Shown: piece after piece, positions 20,248 to 27,906 of the stretch
Numbering within the stretch: position 1 is the stretch's first letter
Layout of the letters: every line of letters starts with the position of its first letter
NCBI RefSeq assembly: GCF_014042365.1
Contig: NZ_JACEZS010000023.1
Coordinates: forward strand, 1 to 64,000
Length of the DNA: 64,000 bases
Origin: Rugamonas fusca
Lineage (GTDB): Bacteria; Pseudomonadota; Gammaproteobacteria; Burkholderiales; Burkholderiaceae_D
Direction of reading: 5' to 3'
The notes under the pieces: generated by a model
Seen by the model: only the letters and a program-made list of their open reading frames with translations
Databases searched by the model: none
What the model was told of the DNA's origin: nothing
Position numbers and translations under genes: made by a program

Positions 20248-21462
20248 GTGAATCCCATCGTCCTCGCGATCCCGGTATTCATGCTGACGATCGTGCTGGA
20301 GGCGTGGCTGGCGCACCGGCGCGGCCTGGCCATCTACGACGTGGCCGACGCGCTCACCAGCCTGCACCTGGGCGTGCTGAGCCAGGTGGTGGGCCTGTTT
20401 ACGAAGCTGTTCATGCTCGGGCTATACACGGCCCTGTACCAGCGCTGGCATGGGTTCGATCTGTCGCCAGCCAGCGGGTGGGTGTGGCTGGCCGCGCTGC
20501 TGGCCTACGACTTCTGCTACTACTGGGCGCACCGCCTGGGCCACGAGGTGAGCGTGCTGTGGGCCGCGCACGTGGTGCACCACTCGTCCGAGTACTACAA
20601 CCTGTCCACGGCACTGCGCCAGACTTCCAGCGGCTGGCTGCTGGGCTGGGCGTTCTACCTGCCGCTGGCCGTGGCCGGCGTGCCGCCGCTGGTGATGGCC
20701 GGCGTGGCCATGATCGATCTGCTGTACCAGTACTGGGTGCATACGGAACTGGTGGGCCGCCTGGGCTGGCTGGACCGGGTGCTGGTGACGCCATCCAACC
20801 ACCGCGTGCACCACGGCCAGAATGACTACTGCATCGACAAGAACTACGGCGGCATCCTGATCCTGTGGGACCGCCTGTTCGGCACCTTCGAGGACGAGCG
20901 CGCCGACGAGACCATCGTGTACGGCGTGCGCACGCCGCTGCGCAGCCTCGATCCGCTGTGGGGCAACCTGCACTACTACGCCGACCTGCTGCGCGCCACG
21001 GCCGCCGCGCGCGGCTGGCGCGCGCGCGCCGCCGTCTGGTTCGGCCAGCCCGGCGCCTGGAGCGGCCAGCCGCTGGCCCATTTCGAGCCGGCCCGCTTCA
21101 CCCGCTACCATCCCGGCACGCCGCCTACCATCACTGCCTACGCAGCGCTGCAATTTGCATTGCTGGTGCCGTGCGTGTCGCACCTGCTGGCCGCCGAACC
21201 GACGCTGGCGCCAGCCGCCCTGCTGTTGTACGGCGCCGTGATCGTGGCCAGCACCGTGATATTGGGCGCGCTGCTGCAAGGCCGGCACGGCGCGGCGCGT
21301 TGGGAACAATGGCGCGCGCTCGCGTGCGGCGCCGCGTTCGCGCTGCTGCCGCAATGGTTCGGCTTCGACGCGCCACCCGTGCTGCGGGCGGCCGTACTGG
21401 CCGTGCTGGCGGGCGGCGCTGCATGGCTGAACCGCACCATGGCGCAGCCCGAACATGGATGA
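20248..21462 (+). CDS. Sterol desaturase / fatty acid hydroxylase family membrane protein
   Basis: A 404-residue polytopic inner-membrane protein with the histidine-box di-iron signature: HRLGH (about 95-99), HVVHH (about 108-112) and NHRVHH (about 184-189). These coordinate the non-haem di-iron centre of the superfamily (alkylglycerol monooxygenase, sterol C5 desaturase, carotenoid hydroxylase). The C-terminal roughly 130 residues add extra membrane helices, as in AGMO-like proteins. The start is GTG 20248, preceded by GGAG at five bases. The substrate is not determinable; the TonB receptor downstream may or may not share its transcript. Confidence 0.82.
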   Translation: MNPIVLAIPVFMLTIVLEAWLAHRRGLAIYDVADALTSLHLGVLSQVVGLFTKLFMLGLYTALYQRWHGFDLSPASGWVWLAALLAYDFCYYWAHRLGHEVSVLWAAHVVHHSSEYYNLSTALRQTSSGWLLGWAFYLPLAVAGVPPLVMAGVAMIDLLYQYWVHTELVGRLGWLDRVLVTPSNHRVHHGQNDYCIDKNYGGILILWDRLFGTFEDERADETIVYGVRTPLRSLDPLWGNLHYYADLLRATAAARGWRARAAVWFGQPGAWSGQPLAHFEPARFTRYHPGTPPTITAYAALQFALLVPCVSHLLAAEPTLAPAALLLYGAVIVASTVILGALLQGRHGAARWEQWRALACGAAFALLPQWFGFDAPPVLRAAVLAVLAGGAAWLNRTMAQPEHG

Positions 21463-21495
21463 CCTGACTTTTTCGCCCCAACGACGGAGGATTGG

Positions 21496-23988
21496 ATGAG
21501 CATCAGCATCAGCATGAGCAACAGCACGAGCACGCGCGCAAGCAAGAGCGCGGCGGCCCGGCATCGCCCCCACGCGCGTGCGCGCGTCACGCGCCACCGC
21601 CTGCTGCGCACCGCCATCGCCGCCAGTGTGGCTTGCGCCTTCGCCGCGCCGGCCGCATGGAGCGCCGACGATGTCCAGTCCATCGTCGTCACGGCGCAGG
21701 CCCGCAAGCAGCTGGTGCAGGATGTGCCGATCGCCATGCAGGTGATCTCGGCCAAGGACATCAGCAACATCGGCGCCAAGGACCTGGCCGACCTGAACGG
21801 CTACATTCCCGGCCTGGTGGTCGACAGCACGGAACCGACCCAGCCCAGCTTCGGCATCCGCGGCGTGCAGCCGGGCGACTTCGGCATCGCCACCGATTCG
21901 CCGGTCGGCATCTACGTGGACGGCGTCTACACGGGCAAGACGGGCGGCGCGCTGATGAACTTCATCGACGTGCAGCGCATCGAAGTGATCAAGGGCCCGC
22001 AAGGCACGCTGTTTGGCCGCAACAGCGCGGCCGGCGCCATCGCCATCAGCACCAACGAGCCGGGCCAGGCACGCGACGCGGAAGCCCACCTCAAGCTGGG
22101 CGACTACGGCCGCGCCAACGCGGACGTGATGCTCAACCTGCCGCTCTCCGCCACCACGGCCGCGCGCCTGGTGGCCGTGCGGGCCGGCAGCGCGGGCTGG
22201 GTCACCAATCAAACCACGGACCACAAGATGGGCGGCGACAAGGACTGGGCCACGCGGCTGTCGCTGCGCCAGGACGTGGGCGCGGCCAAGGTGATCGTCG
22301 GCTGGGAACACGAGAACATGGAGCAGTACGGCCGGCCCGCGTTCGCCGTGATCCAGAATCCGGCCCTGCCGCTGGGCGGCTACCAGGGCGTGTACGACGC
22401 GGCCTACACGGCCAACTTCGTCGATCCGTTCAGCGCCCCGCTGCACAACGATACCCAGGGCGCGGAAGGCCGCAACTTCGACGGCGCCACGCTGCGCATC
22501 GAATCGCCGCTGGCCGGCATGGCGTTCGCGTCCACCACGGCGTGGCGCCGCTTCACCACCCACAACTACACGGACAACGACGGCAACGCGCGCCAGGACC
22601 TGTACCTGGCCACGCTGGATGCCAAGCGCGCGCGCAGCTTCCAGCAGGAGTTCAAGCTGTCGGGCAAAACGGAGCGGCTGGACTGGATCGCGGGCCTGAG
22701 CTACTTCCACAACAACGAGCACCAGGACGCGGGCGCCTACGTGACCACGGCCACGCTCGACACCCTGAGCCTGTTCGCCGGCGGCGCGCCCAACTTCGCC
22801 CAGTTGTTCGGCGGACTGGCGGCGGCCGGCGTGCCCGGCGTGCGCCCCGACGCCAGCTACCCGTGGCAGGAAACCCACTACAGCGACGTGCGCACCCGCT
22901 CCGTGGCGCTGTACGGCGACACCATCTGGCACGTGGCCCCGTCCACCAACGTGACGGCCGGCCTGCGCTGGACCCAGGACAAGAAGACCATGACGTGGTA
23001 CGTGCCGGGCCGCGTGTCGCCCGCGCTCGACCAGTTCCTGACCACCTACGGCCCGCTGGCCGGCGTGGACCCGTCCAGCTTCCCGTCCAACATCATCTTC
23101 GCCACGGCCGGACAACTGGCCGGCTCGCCCGTCACGCGCGACAAGGACTGGACCGACTTCAGTCCGCGCCTGGTGCTGGACCACAAGCTCGATGCCAACA
23201 CGCTGCTGTTCGCGTCCGTGTCGCGCGGCTACCAGGCGGGCGGCTTCAACATCTTCACGCCGCCCAATCCCGCCTCGCCCACGGCCACCGGGCGCGATCC
23301 CAGCTTCGCGCCCGAGAAGATGACCAACTTCGAGACGGGCGTGAAATGGAACGTGCCGGCCCTGCGCGCCAGCGTGAACGCCTCGCTGTTCGCCTACAAG
23401 TTCAAGAACCTGCAGGACATCCAGCTCTACAGCGTGGGCGCCATCCCCACCTACAACGTGATCGCCAGCGACCAGAAGGCGCATGGACTGGACCTCGATG
23501 GGCGGGTGCGCGTCAATCCGAATCTCACCGTGTTCGGCGGCCTCGAATACCTGGACCAGACCTACACCCGCTACCAGCGCCTGGACGCGGCCGGCAACGT
23601 GAGCCTGGACTTGACGGGCCAGCCGGTGGGCACGCCGCGCCTGAATGTGATGGGCGGCGCCAGCATGAGCTGGGAGACGGCCGGCGGGCGCGCCAGCGTC
23701 AACCTGCAGGGCAGCCACCAGAGCGCCACGCGCTGCAACAGCGATACGGCGGCCCTGAGCTGCCTGCACACGGCCACGTTAAAAACGGGAACGGCCACCA
23801 GCAAGTTCGACCTGCGCGTGGGCTGGGACAGTCCATCGCAGCGCTACGGCATGGCGCTGATCGTCAACAACCTGTTCGACCAGCGCTACATCACCTCGCT
23901 GGGCGGACAAACGCAGCAATTCGGCTCGCCTTACGCTTATCTCACGCCGCCGCGCGCCATCGCCGTGGAGTTCAGGGCCAGCATGTGA
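21496..23988 (+). CDS. TonB-dependent receptor
   Basis: An 830-residue outer-membrane receptor: a long, Ser/Arg-rich signal region (about 1-56), a plug domain starting at SIVVTAQARKQ and a 22-strand barrel. The barrel ends PPRAIAVEFRASM, with Met as last residue rather than the usual aromatic. It resembles the class of TonB receptors (for example Caulobacter-type) used for catechols, carbohydrates or unknown nutrients; no substrate can be assigned. GGAGG is six bases before ATG 21496. It lies 33 bases after the desaturase gene and is followed by a strong terminator. Confidence 0.87.
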   Translation: MSISISMSNSTSTRASKSAAARHRPHARARVTRHRLLRTAIAASVACAFAAPAAWSADDVQSIVVTAQARKQLVQDVPIAMQVISAKDISNIGAKDLADLNGYIPGLVVDSTEPTQPSFGIRGVQPGDFGIATDSPVGIYVDGVYTGKTGGALMNFIDVQRIEVIKGPQGTLFGRNSAAGAIAISTNEPGQARDAEAHLKLGDYGRANADVMLNLPLSATTAARLVAVRAGSAGWVTNQTTDHKMGGDKDWATRLSLRQDVGAAKVIVGWEHENMEQYGRPAFAVIQNPALPLGGYQGVYDAAYTANFVDPFSAPLHNDTQGAEGRNFDGATLRIESPLAGMAFASTTAWRRFTTHNYTDNDGNARQDLYLATLDAKRARSFQQEFKLSGKTERLDWIAGLSYFHNNEHQDAGAYVTTATLDTLSLFAGGAPNFAQLFGGLAAAGVPGVRPDASYPWQETHYSDVRTRSVALYGDTIWHVAPSTNVTAGLRWTQDKKTMTWYVPGRVSPALDQFLTTYGPLAGVDPSSFPSNIIFATAGQLAGSPVTRDKDWTDFSPRLVLDHKLDANTLLFASVSRGYQAGGFNIFTPPNPASPTATGRDPSFAPEKMTNFETGVKWNVPALRASVNASLFAYKFKNLQDIQLYSVGAIPTYNVIASDQKAHGLDLDGRVRVNPNLTVFGGLEYLDQTYTRYQRLDAAGNVSLDLTGQPVGTPRLNVMGGASMSWETAGGRASVNLQGSHQSATRCNSDTAALSCLHTATLKTGTATSKFDLRVGWDSPSQRYGMALIVNNLFDQRYITSLGGQTQQFGSPYAYLTPPRAIAVEFRASM

Positions 23989-24067
23989 TTGACGAACGTG
24001 GCGGCCGCCCATGAAAGGCGTGGCCGCCACGGCGACAACGGTAATCTCGCCGCGCTCGCGCGGTTTC

Positions 24068-24107
24068 GGGCGGCGCCTCTTCCCCGGAGGGGCCGCCCAT
24101 TTTTTTG
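24068..24107 (+). terminator. Intrinsic terminator after the TonB receptor gene
   Basis: GGGCGGCGCCTC (24068-24079) pairs with GAGGGGCCGCCC (24087-24098, 11 of 12 pairs), followed by ATTTTTTT. It is a textbook Rho-independent terminator 80 bases after the receptor stop. Confidence 0.85.
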
Positions 24108-24167
24108 GCTCGCACGGATACGCGTAGAGACGCGCACATCTCCCTCGTGCCGCTTGTCGATTCATCC

Positions 24168-24468
24168 TCATTCAAACGCGACGTCCTCGATGCGGAAACG
24201 GAATTTGCGCCGTTCAGGCAGGTCCCAGCCGGGGCCAGGCGGCACGTTGCGCGGCGCCGGAGCGGGTGGCAGGTGCACGACCGGGGCGGGAATCTTGGCC
24301 GCCAGCAGCGCCAGTACGAACTTGGTCATGTCGTCCGGCGGGGCGGCAGGCGCCGCCAGTTTCGCTTGCCTGGCCTGCTCACGGCGCAGGCTGCTGGCCA
24401 GATGAAAGCGCTCGTCGCAGGCGCGATAAGGTGCTGCTGTGGAGGGGCAGGCTCACTGTGGATTCCAT
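24168..24468 (-). pseudogene. Possible frameshifted small gene
   Basis: ATG 24468 on the minus strand has a strong AAGGAG signal eight bases upstream and opens a 29-codon frame ending at 24379. An adjacent frame carries GC-rich coding-like sequence through to a stop at 24168 and ends PERRKFRFRIEDVAFE; it has no start upstream except an internal ATG at 24329. One single-base shift near 24400-24430 would join them into a protein of about 100 residues. The product was not recognised. It could instead be a 53-residue gene from 24329, or decayed sequence. Confidence 0.35.
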
Positions 24469-24758
24469 TCTATTTCTCCTTCTGGTTTTTTCTGCATCCT
24501 TCTCTTTAGATCGGAAAACGCGAAATAGGTTCATGCCGAACAAAGCAGAAGAAAATAGAAGCGGAAATAGAAGCTTCGCCACAGGGTCCCGCAGCACCGA
24601 CCAGGCACTATCTTCTCGCCCATTCTGTTGCCGACGCACGGATTCCGCACTCCCGCCAGCACGGGCATCCAGTCCACTATTGTTGTTTTTATCCTAAACT
24701 TGCACCCGTGCGCACGTTGTCGAGTTATTATCAGCAGCACTCTTCAAGGAGGAACACG
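24469..24758. other. AT-richer intergenic region before the nor operon
   Basis: A 290-base stretch of lower GC than its surroundings, with a purine-rich tract (about 24543-24573) and a 10-bp palindrome CGTGCGCACG (24707-24716) that might be an operator. No FNR-type TTGAT-N4-ATCAA box, sigma-54 element or NsrR-like palindrome was seen, so the control of the nor genes is unresolved. Confidence 0.4.
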
Positions 24759-24878
24759 ATGAACGCCTGGATCACGTCGTTGAAGTTGTTCGCTTATCTT
24801 GTCGTCGTTCTCATCGCGTTGGCGATCGCCTATTCGGCGGTGACGGCGCTGCGCTACTGGCCCGCGATTTCCGTCTAG
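24759..24878 (+). CDS. Small single-helix membrane protein of the nor operon
   Basis: A 39-residue protein with one transmembrane helix (about residues 10-30) and a short aromatic tail (ALRYWPAISV). AAGGAGG lies before its ATG, and its stop is nine bases before the norC start, with the next ribosome binding site (AGGAGG) overlapping the stop. By position it may be an accessory or assembly subunit of the NO reductase, comparable in size to CcoQ-type peptides of haem-copper oxidases. That comparison is an inference; no family was recognised. Confidence 0.65.
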   Translation: MNAWITSLKLFAYLVVVLIALAIAYSAVTALRYWPAISV

Positions 24879-24887
24879 GAGGCCAGC

Positions 24888-25733
24888 GTGAACAAGCGAC
24901 AAGCCCGGGTCTTCGCCATCGTTTCCACCGCCATCGCCTCGGTCGCCTTCCTGGGCCTGACGCTGGACAGCCATCGCCAGTTCGACAAGCTGACCAACGC
25001 CAACGCCATCACCGACCAGGTCACGCGCGGCAAGGACGTGTGGCACAACAATAACTGCATCAACTGCCACACCCTGTTCGGCGAGGGCGCCTACTACGCG
25101 CCGGACCTGACCAAGATCACCCAGCTGCGCGGCGAAGCCTACCTGCGCGCCTACCTCAAGGACCCGGCCAAGTTCTACGACGAGAACAAACACCGCCGCC
25201 TGATGCCGCGCCAGAACCTCAGCGACGCCGACATCACCGGCCTGATCGCCTTCCTCGACTGGGTATCGAAAGTCGACAACCAGGGCTGGCCGCCACGGCC
25301 GCTGCTGGTGACGGGCGCCACCTTCCCCGGCACCGACCGCAACGCCAGCCAGCCGCCCCGCGGCGAAGCGGCCGGCGCGGGCGCTGCCGCGGCCACCGAG
25401 GATCCGGTGGCGCTGGGCGAAGCCGTGTTCCGCAGCGCGGTGCCGGCCTGCACCGCATGCCATTCGACGGCGCCCGGCGTGAACATGGCCGGACCATCGC
25501 TGGCAGGACTGGCCAGCCGCACCCAGGCGCTGCTGGCCAGCAGCGAATACCACGGCCACGCCAAGGACCTGGCGGGCTACATCCGCGAGTCGGTGCTCAC
25601 GCCCAGTGCCCACATCGTGCCAGGCGCCATGTATTCGGCCGATGGCAAGTCGTTCATGCCGGCCACCTATCCCAGCGCGCTCAAGCCCGAACAGCTCGAT
25701 CACCTGGTGGCCTACCTGTCGACGTTGAAGTAA
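24888..25733 (+). CDS. norC: Nitric oxide reductase subunit C with an extra cytochrome domain
   Basis: A membrane-anchored cytochrome c subunit that passes electrons to NorB. An N-terminal helix (about 8-26) is followed by a NorC-type domain with haem motif CINCH (57-61) and the typical GEGAYYAPDLT and RRLMP segments. After an Ala-rich linker (about 160-175) there is a second cytochrome c domain with CTACH (188-192) and distal Met candidates in GAMYS and FMPAT. Usual NorC is about 150 residues with one haem; this one has 281 and two. The start is GTG 24888, after AGGAGGCCA. It is followed 14 bases later by norB. Confidence 0.9.
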   Translation: MNKRQARVFAIVSTAIASVAFLGLTLDSHRQFDKLTNANAITDQVTRGKDVWHNNNCINCHTLFGEGAYYAPDLTKITQLRGEAYLRAYLKDPAKFYDENKHRRLMPRQNLSDADITGLIAFLDWVSKVDNQGWPPRPLLVTGATFPGTDRNASQPPRGEAAGAGAAAATEDPVALGEAVFRSAVPACTACHSTAPGVNMAGPSLAGLASRTQALLASSEYHGHAKDLAGYIRESVLTPSAHIVPGAMYSADGKSFMPATYPSALKPEQLDHLVAYLSTLK

Positions 25734-25747
25734 CCGGAGCAAACGCG

Positions 25748-27106
25748 ATGAAATACAAATCCCAATCAGTCGCCTATTGGTACTTTGCGGTGGCCGTGGC
25801 CCTGTTCGGCCTGCAGCTGGTGTTCGGCCTGTTGTCGGCGTCGAAGTACCTGGGGCCGGACCCGCTGCTGTACATCCTGCCGTTCGACGTCACCAAGGTG
25901 ATCCACACCAACCTGCTGGTGGTGTGGGTGCTGTGCGGCTTCATGGGCGCCACCTACTGGATGGTGCCCGACGAATCGCGCACCGAACTGCACAGCACCA
26001 GGCTGGCCTACCTCCAGCTCGTGCTGTGGGTGCTGATGGGCGTGACGGCCATCATCGGCTACCTGTTCCGCTGGGGGACGGGCAACAAGCTGCTCGAACA
26101 ACCGCTGCCGCACAAGATCGTGATCGTGATCGTCATGCTCATGTTCCTCTACAACGTCGGCATGACCAACAAGAAGTCCGGCCGCCTGACCACCAGCGAA
26201 GGCGTGCTGCTGGGCGGGCTGGGACTGGCCGCCGTGCTCTATCTGCCGGCCCTGCTGGAATATAAGAACTACACGGTATCCATTTTCTACCGCTGGTGGA
26301 CCATCCACCTGTGGGTCGAAGGCGTATGGGAGATGATACAGGGCGGCTTCCTCGCCTACCTGCTGATCCGCCTGTCGGGCGCCGACCGCGAAGTGATGGA
26401 GAAGTGGCTCTACGTGATCGTCGGCCTGGTGTTCATTGCCGGCATCCTCGGCACGGCGCACCACTACTACTGGGTGGGCGTGCCCAGCTACTGGCTGCCC
26501 ATCGGCGGCTTTTTCAGTGCGCTGGAGCCGGTCGCACTGATCGGCATGGCCATCTATGCCTATTCGACCATCCGCCGCACCGGCGCCGGCCATCCCAACA
26601 AGCTGGCCCTGCACTGGACGGTGGGCAGCGCCGTGTTCACCCTGTTCGGCGCCGGGCTGCTCGGCCTCGCCCACACCTTCCCGTCCGTGAACAAATGGAC
26701 CCACGGCACGCTGATCACCGCCATGCACGGCCACGCCGCCTTCTACGGCGCCTACGCCATGATCGTGATGGCGATGATCTCCTTCGCCCTGCCCGGCCTC
26801 ACGCGCCGCCCCGAGGAAGGTACGGCGCTGGGCTACTGGGCGTTCTGGCTGCAGATCGGCGGCATGTTCGGCATGACGCTGTCGTTCGCCACGGCCGGCA
26901 TCGGCCAGGTCTACCTGGAGCGGATCATGGGCCTGGGCTTCCTGGACGCGCAGTTGAAGATACAGGTCCACTTCCTGATGCTGATCGCGACGGCGTCGCT
27001 GTTCGCCAGTGGGGTGGTGCTGTTCATCATCGACTTCTTCCGCTACGGCCCGCGCATGGAATTCAGTGACAACGCGCAGGGGCAGCCTTATGCAGCGGGA
27101 GCCTGA
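25748..27106 (+). CDS. norB: Nitric oxide reductase subunit B
   Basis: The catalytic subunit that reduces two NO to N2O. It has 452 residues, 12 predicted helices and the haem b/b3-FeB ligands: HTNLLVVW, HLWVEGVWEM (with the conserved glutamates), GTAHHYYW and TAMHGHAAFYG. It lacks the N-terminal extension of quinol-type qNOR, consistent with a separate NorC. The start is ATG 25748; the stop overlaps norQ by 17 bases. It is part of the norC-norB-norQ-norD operon in the inner membrane. Confidence 0.95.
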   Translation: MKYKSQSVAYWYFAVAVALFGLQLVFGLLSASKYLGPDPLLYILPFDVTKVIHTNLLVVWVLCGFMGATYWMVPDESRTELHSTRLAYLQLVLWVLMGVTAIIGYLFRWGTGNKLLEQPLPHKIVIVIVMLMFLYNVGMTNKKSGRLTTSEGVLLGGLGLAAVLYLPALLEYKNYTVSIFYRWWTIHLWVEGVWEMIQGGFLAYLLIRLSGADREVMEKWLYVIVGLVFIAGILGTAHHYYWVGVPSYWLPIGGFFSALEPVALIGMAIYAYSTIRRTGAGHPNKLALHWTVGSAVFTLFGAGLLGLAHTFPSVNKWTHGTLITAMHGHAAFYGAYAMIVMAMISFALPGLTRRPEEGTALGYWAFWLQIGGMFGMTLSFATAGIGQVYLERIMGLGFLDAQLKIQVHFLMLIATASLFASGVVLFIIDFFRYGPRMEFSDNAQGQPYAAGA

Positions 27107-27902
27107 GTCGGCGCACGGGGCGTCCCCGGCCGCGCCCTACTACCAGCCGCAAGGCGGCGAGGTGGCGCTGTTCGAGCAGTGCCACGAACGCAAGCTGGCC
27201 GTCATGCTGAAAGGGCCCACCGGCTGCGGCAAGACGCGCTTTGTCGAATTCATGGCGTGGAAACTGGGCCGGCCCCTCGTCACCGTGTCCTGCCATGACG
27301 ACCTGACCACGTCCGACCTGGTGGGACGCTTCCTGATCGAAGGCGGCAACACGGTATGGCAGGATGGCCCGCTCACGCGCGCCGTGCGCAGCGGCGCCAT
27401 CTGCTACCTCGACGAAGTGGTGGAGGCACGCCAGGACACGGTGGTGGTGCTGCATCCGTTGACGGACCACCGCCGCATCCTGCCCATCGACAAGACGGGC
27501 GAGACGATAGAAGCCGCACCCGGCTTCCAGCTCGTCATCTCGTACAACCCCGGCTACCAGCGCATGCTGAAAGACCTCAAGCCCAGCACGCGCCAGCGCT
27601 TCGTCGGCTTCGACTTCGATTTCCCCCGGCCCGAGCGCGAGATGGCGATCGTGGCCCATGAAGGCGGCGTGGCCCCGGCCTTGGCCCATGAGCTGGTGAC
27701 GCTGGCCGGCCGCCTGCGCCAGCTGCATGACCGGGGCCTGGCCGAGGTGCCCAGCACCCGGCTGCTGGTGGCCGCCGCGCGCCTGATCGCCAGCGGCATC
27801 CATCCGCACCAGGCCTGCTATGCGGCCATCGTGGCCCCGCTGTCGGACGATGGCGCCCTGACTGGCGCCATGGACGACCTGATCCGGGCCAGCTTCGTGT
27901 AG
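27090..27902 (+). CDS. norQ: AAA+ ATPase NorQ (CbbQ/NirQ family)
   Basis: A 270-residue MoxR-type AAA+ protein that with NorD matures NO reductase, probably by inserting the FeB metal. Walker A GPTGCGKT is at 42-49, Walker B at about AICYLDEVVEAR, and sensor region VISYNPGYQ is followed by the CbbQ C-terminal domain. The gene starts inside the end of norB and ends four bases before norD, so all are translationally coupled. It is cytoplasmic. Confidence 0.92.
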   Translation: MQREPESAHGASPAAPYYQPQGGEVALFEQCHERKLAVMLKGPTGCGKTRFVEFMAWKLGRPLVTVSCHDDLTTSDLVGRFLIEGGNTVWQDGPLTRAVRSGAICYLDEVVEARQDTVVVLHPLTDHRRILPIDKTGETIEAAPGFQLVISYNPGYQRMLKDLKPSTRQRFVGFDFDFPRPEREMAIVAHEGGVAPALAHELVTLAGRLRQLHDRGLAEVPSTRLLVAAARLIASGIHPHQACYAAIVAPLSDDGALTGAMDDLIRASFV

Positions 27903-27906
27903 CGCG

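Noticed and set aside
20422..23769. A 1115-codon minus-strand frame opposite the desaturase and TonB receptor
   Set aside because: The composition is dominated by Ala, Gly, Arg, His and Gln and it lies over two clear genes on the other strand; long antisense frames are common in DNA of this base composition.
24680..24758. FNR/DNR or NsrR operator expected before the nor operon
   Set aside because: No TTGAT-N4-ATCAA, TTG-N8-CAA of good quality or NsrR-like palindrome was found; only a short CGTGCGCACG palindrome.
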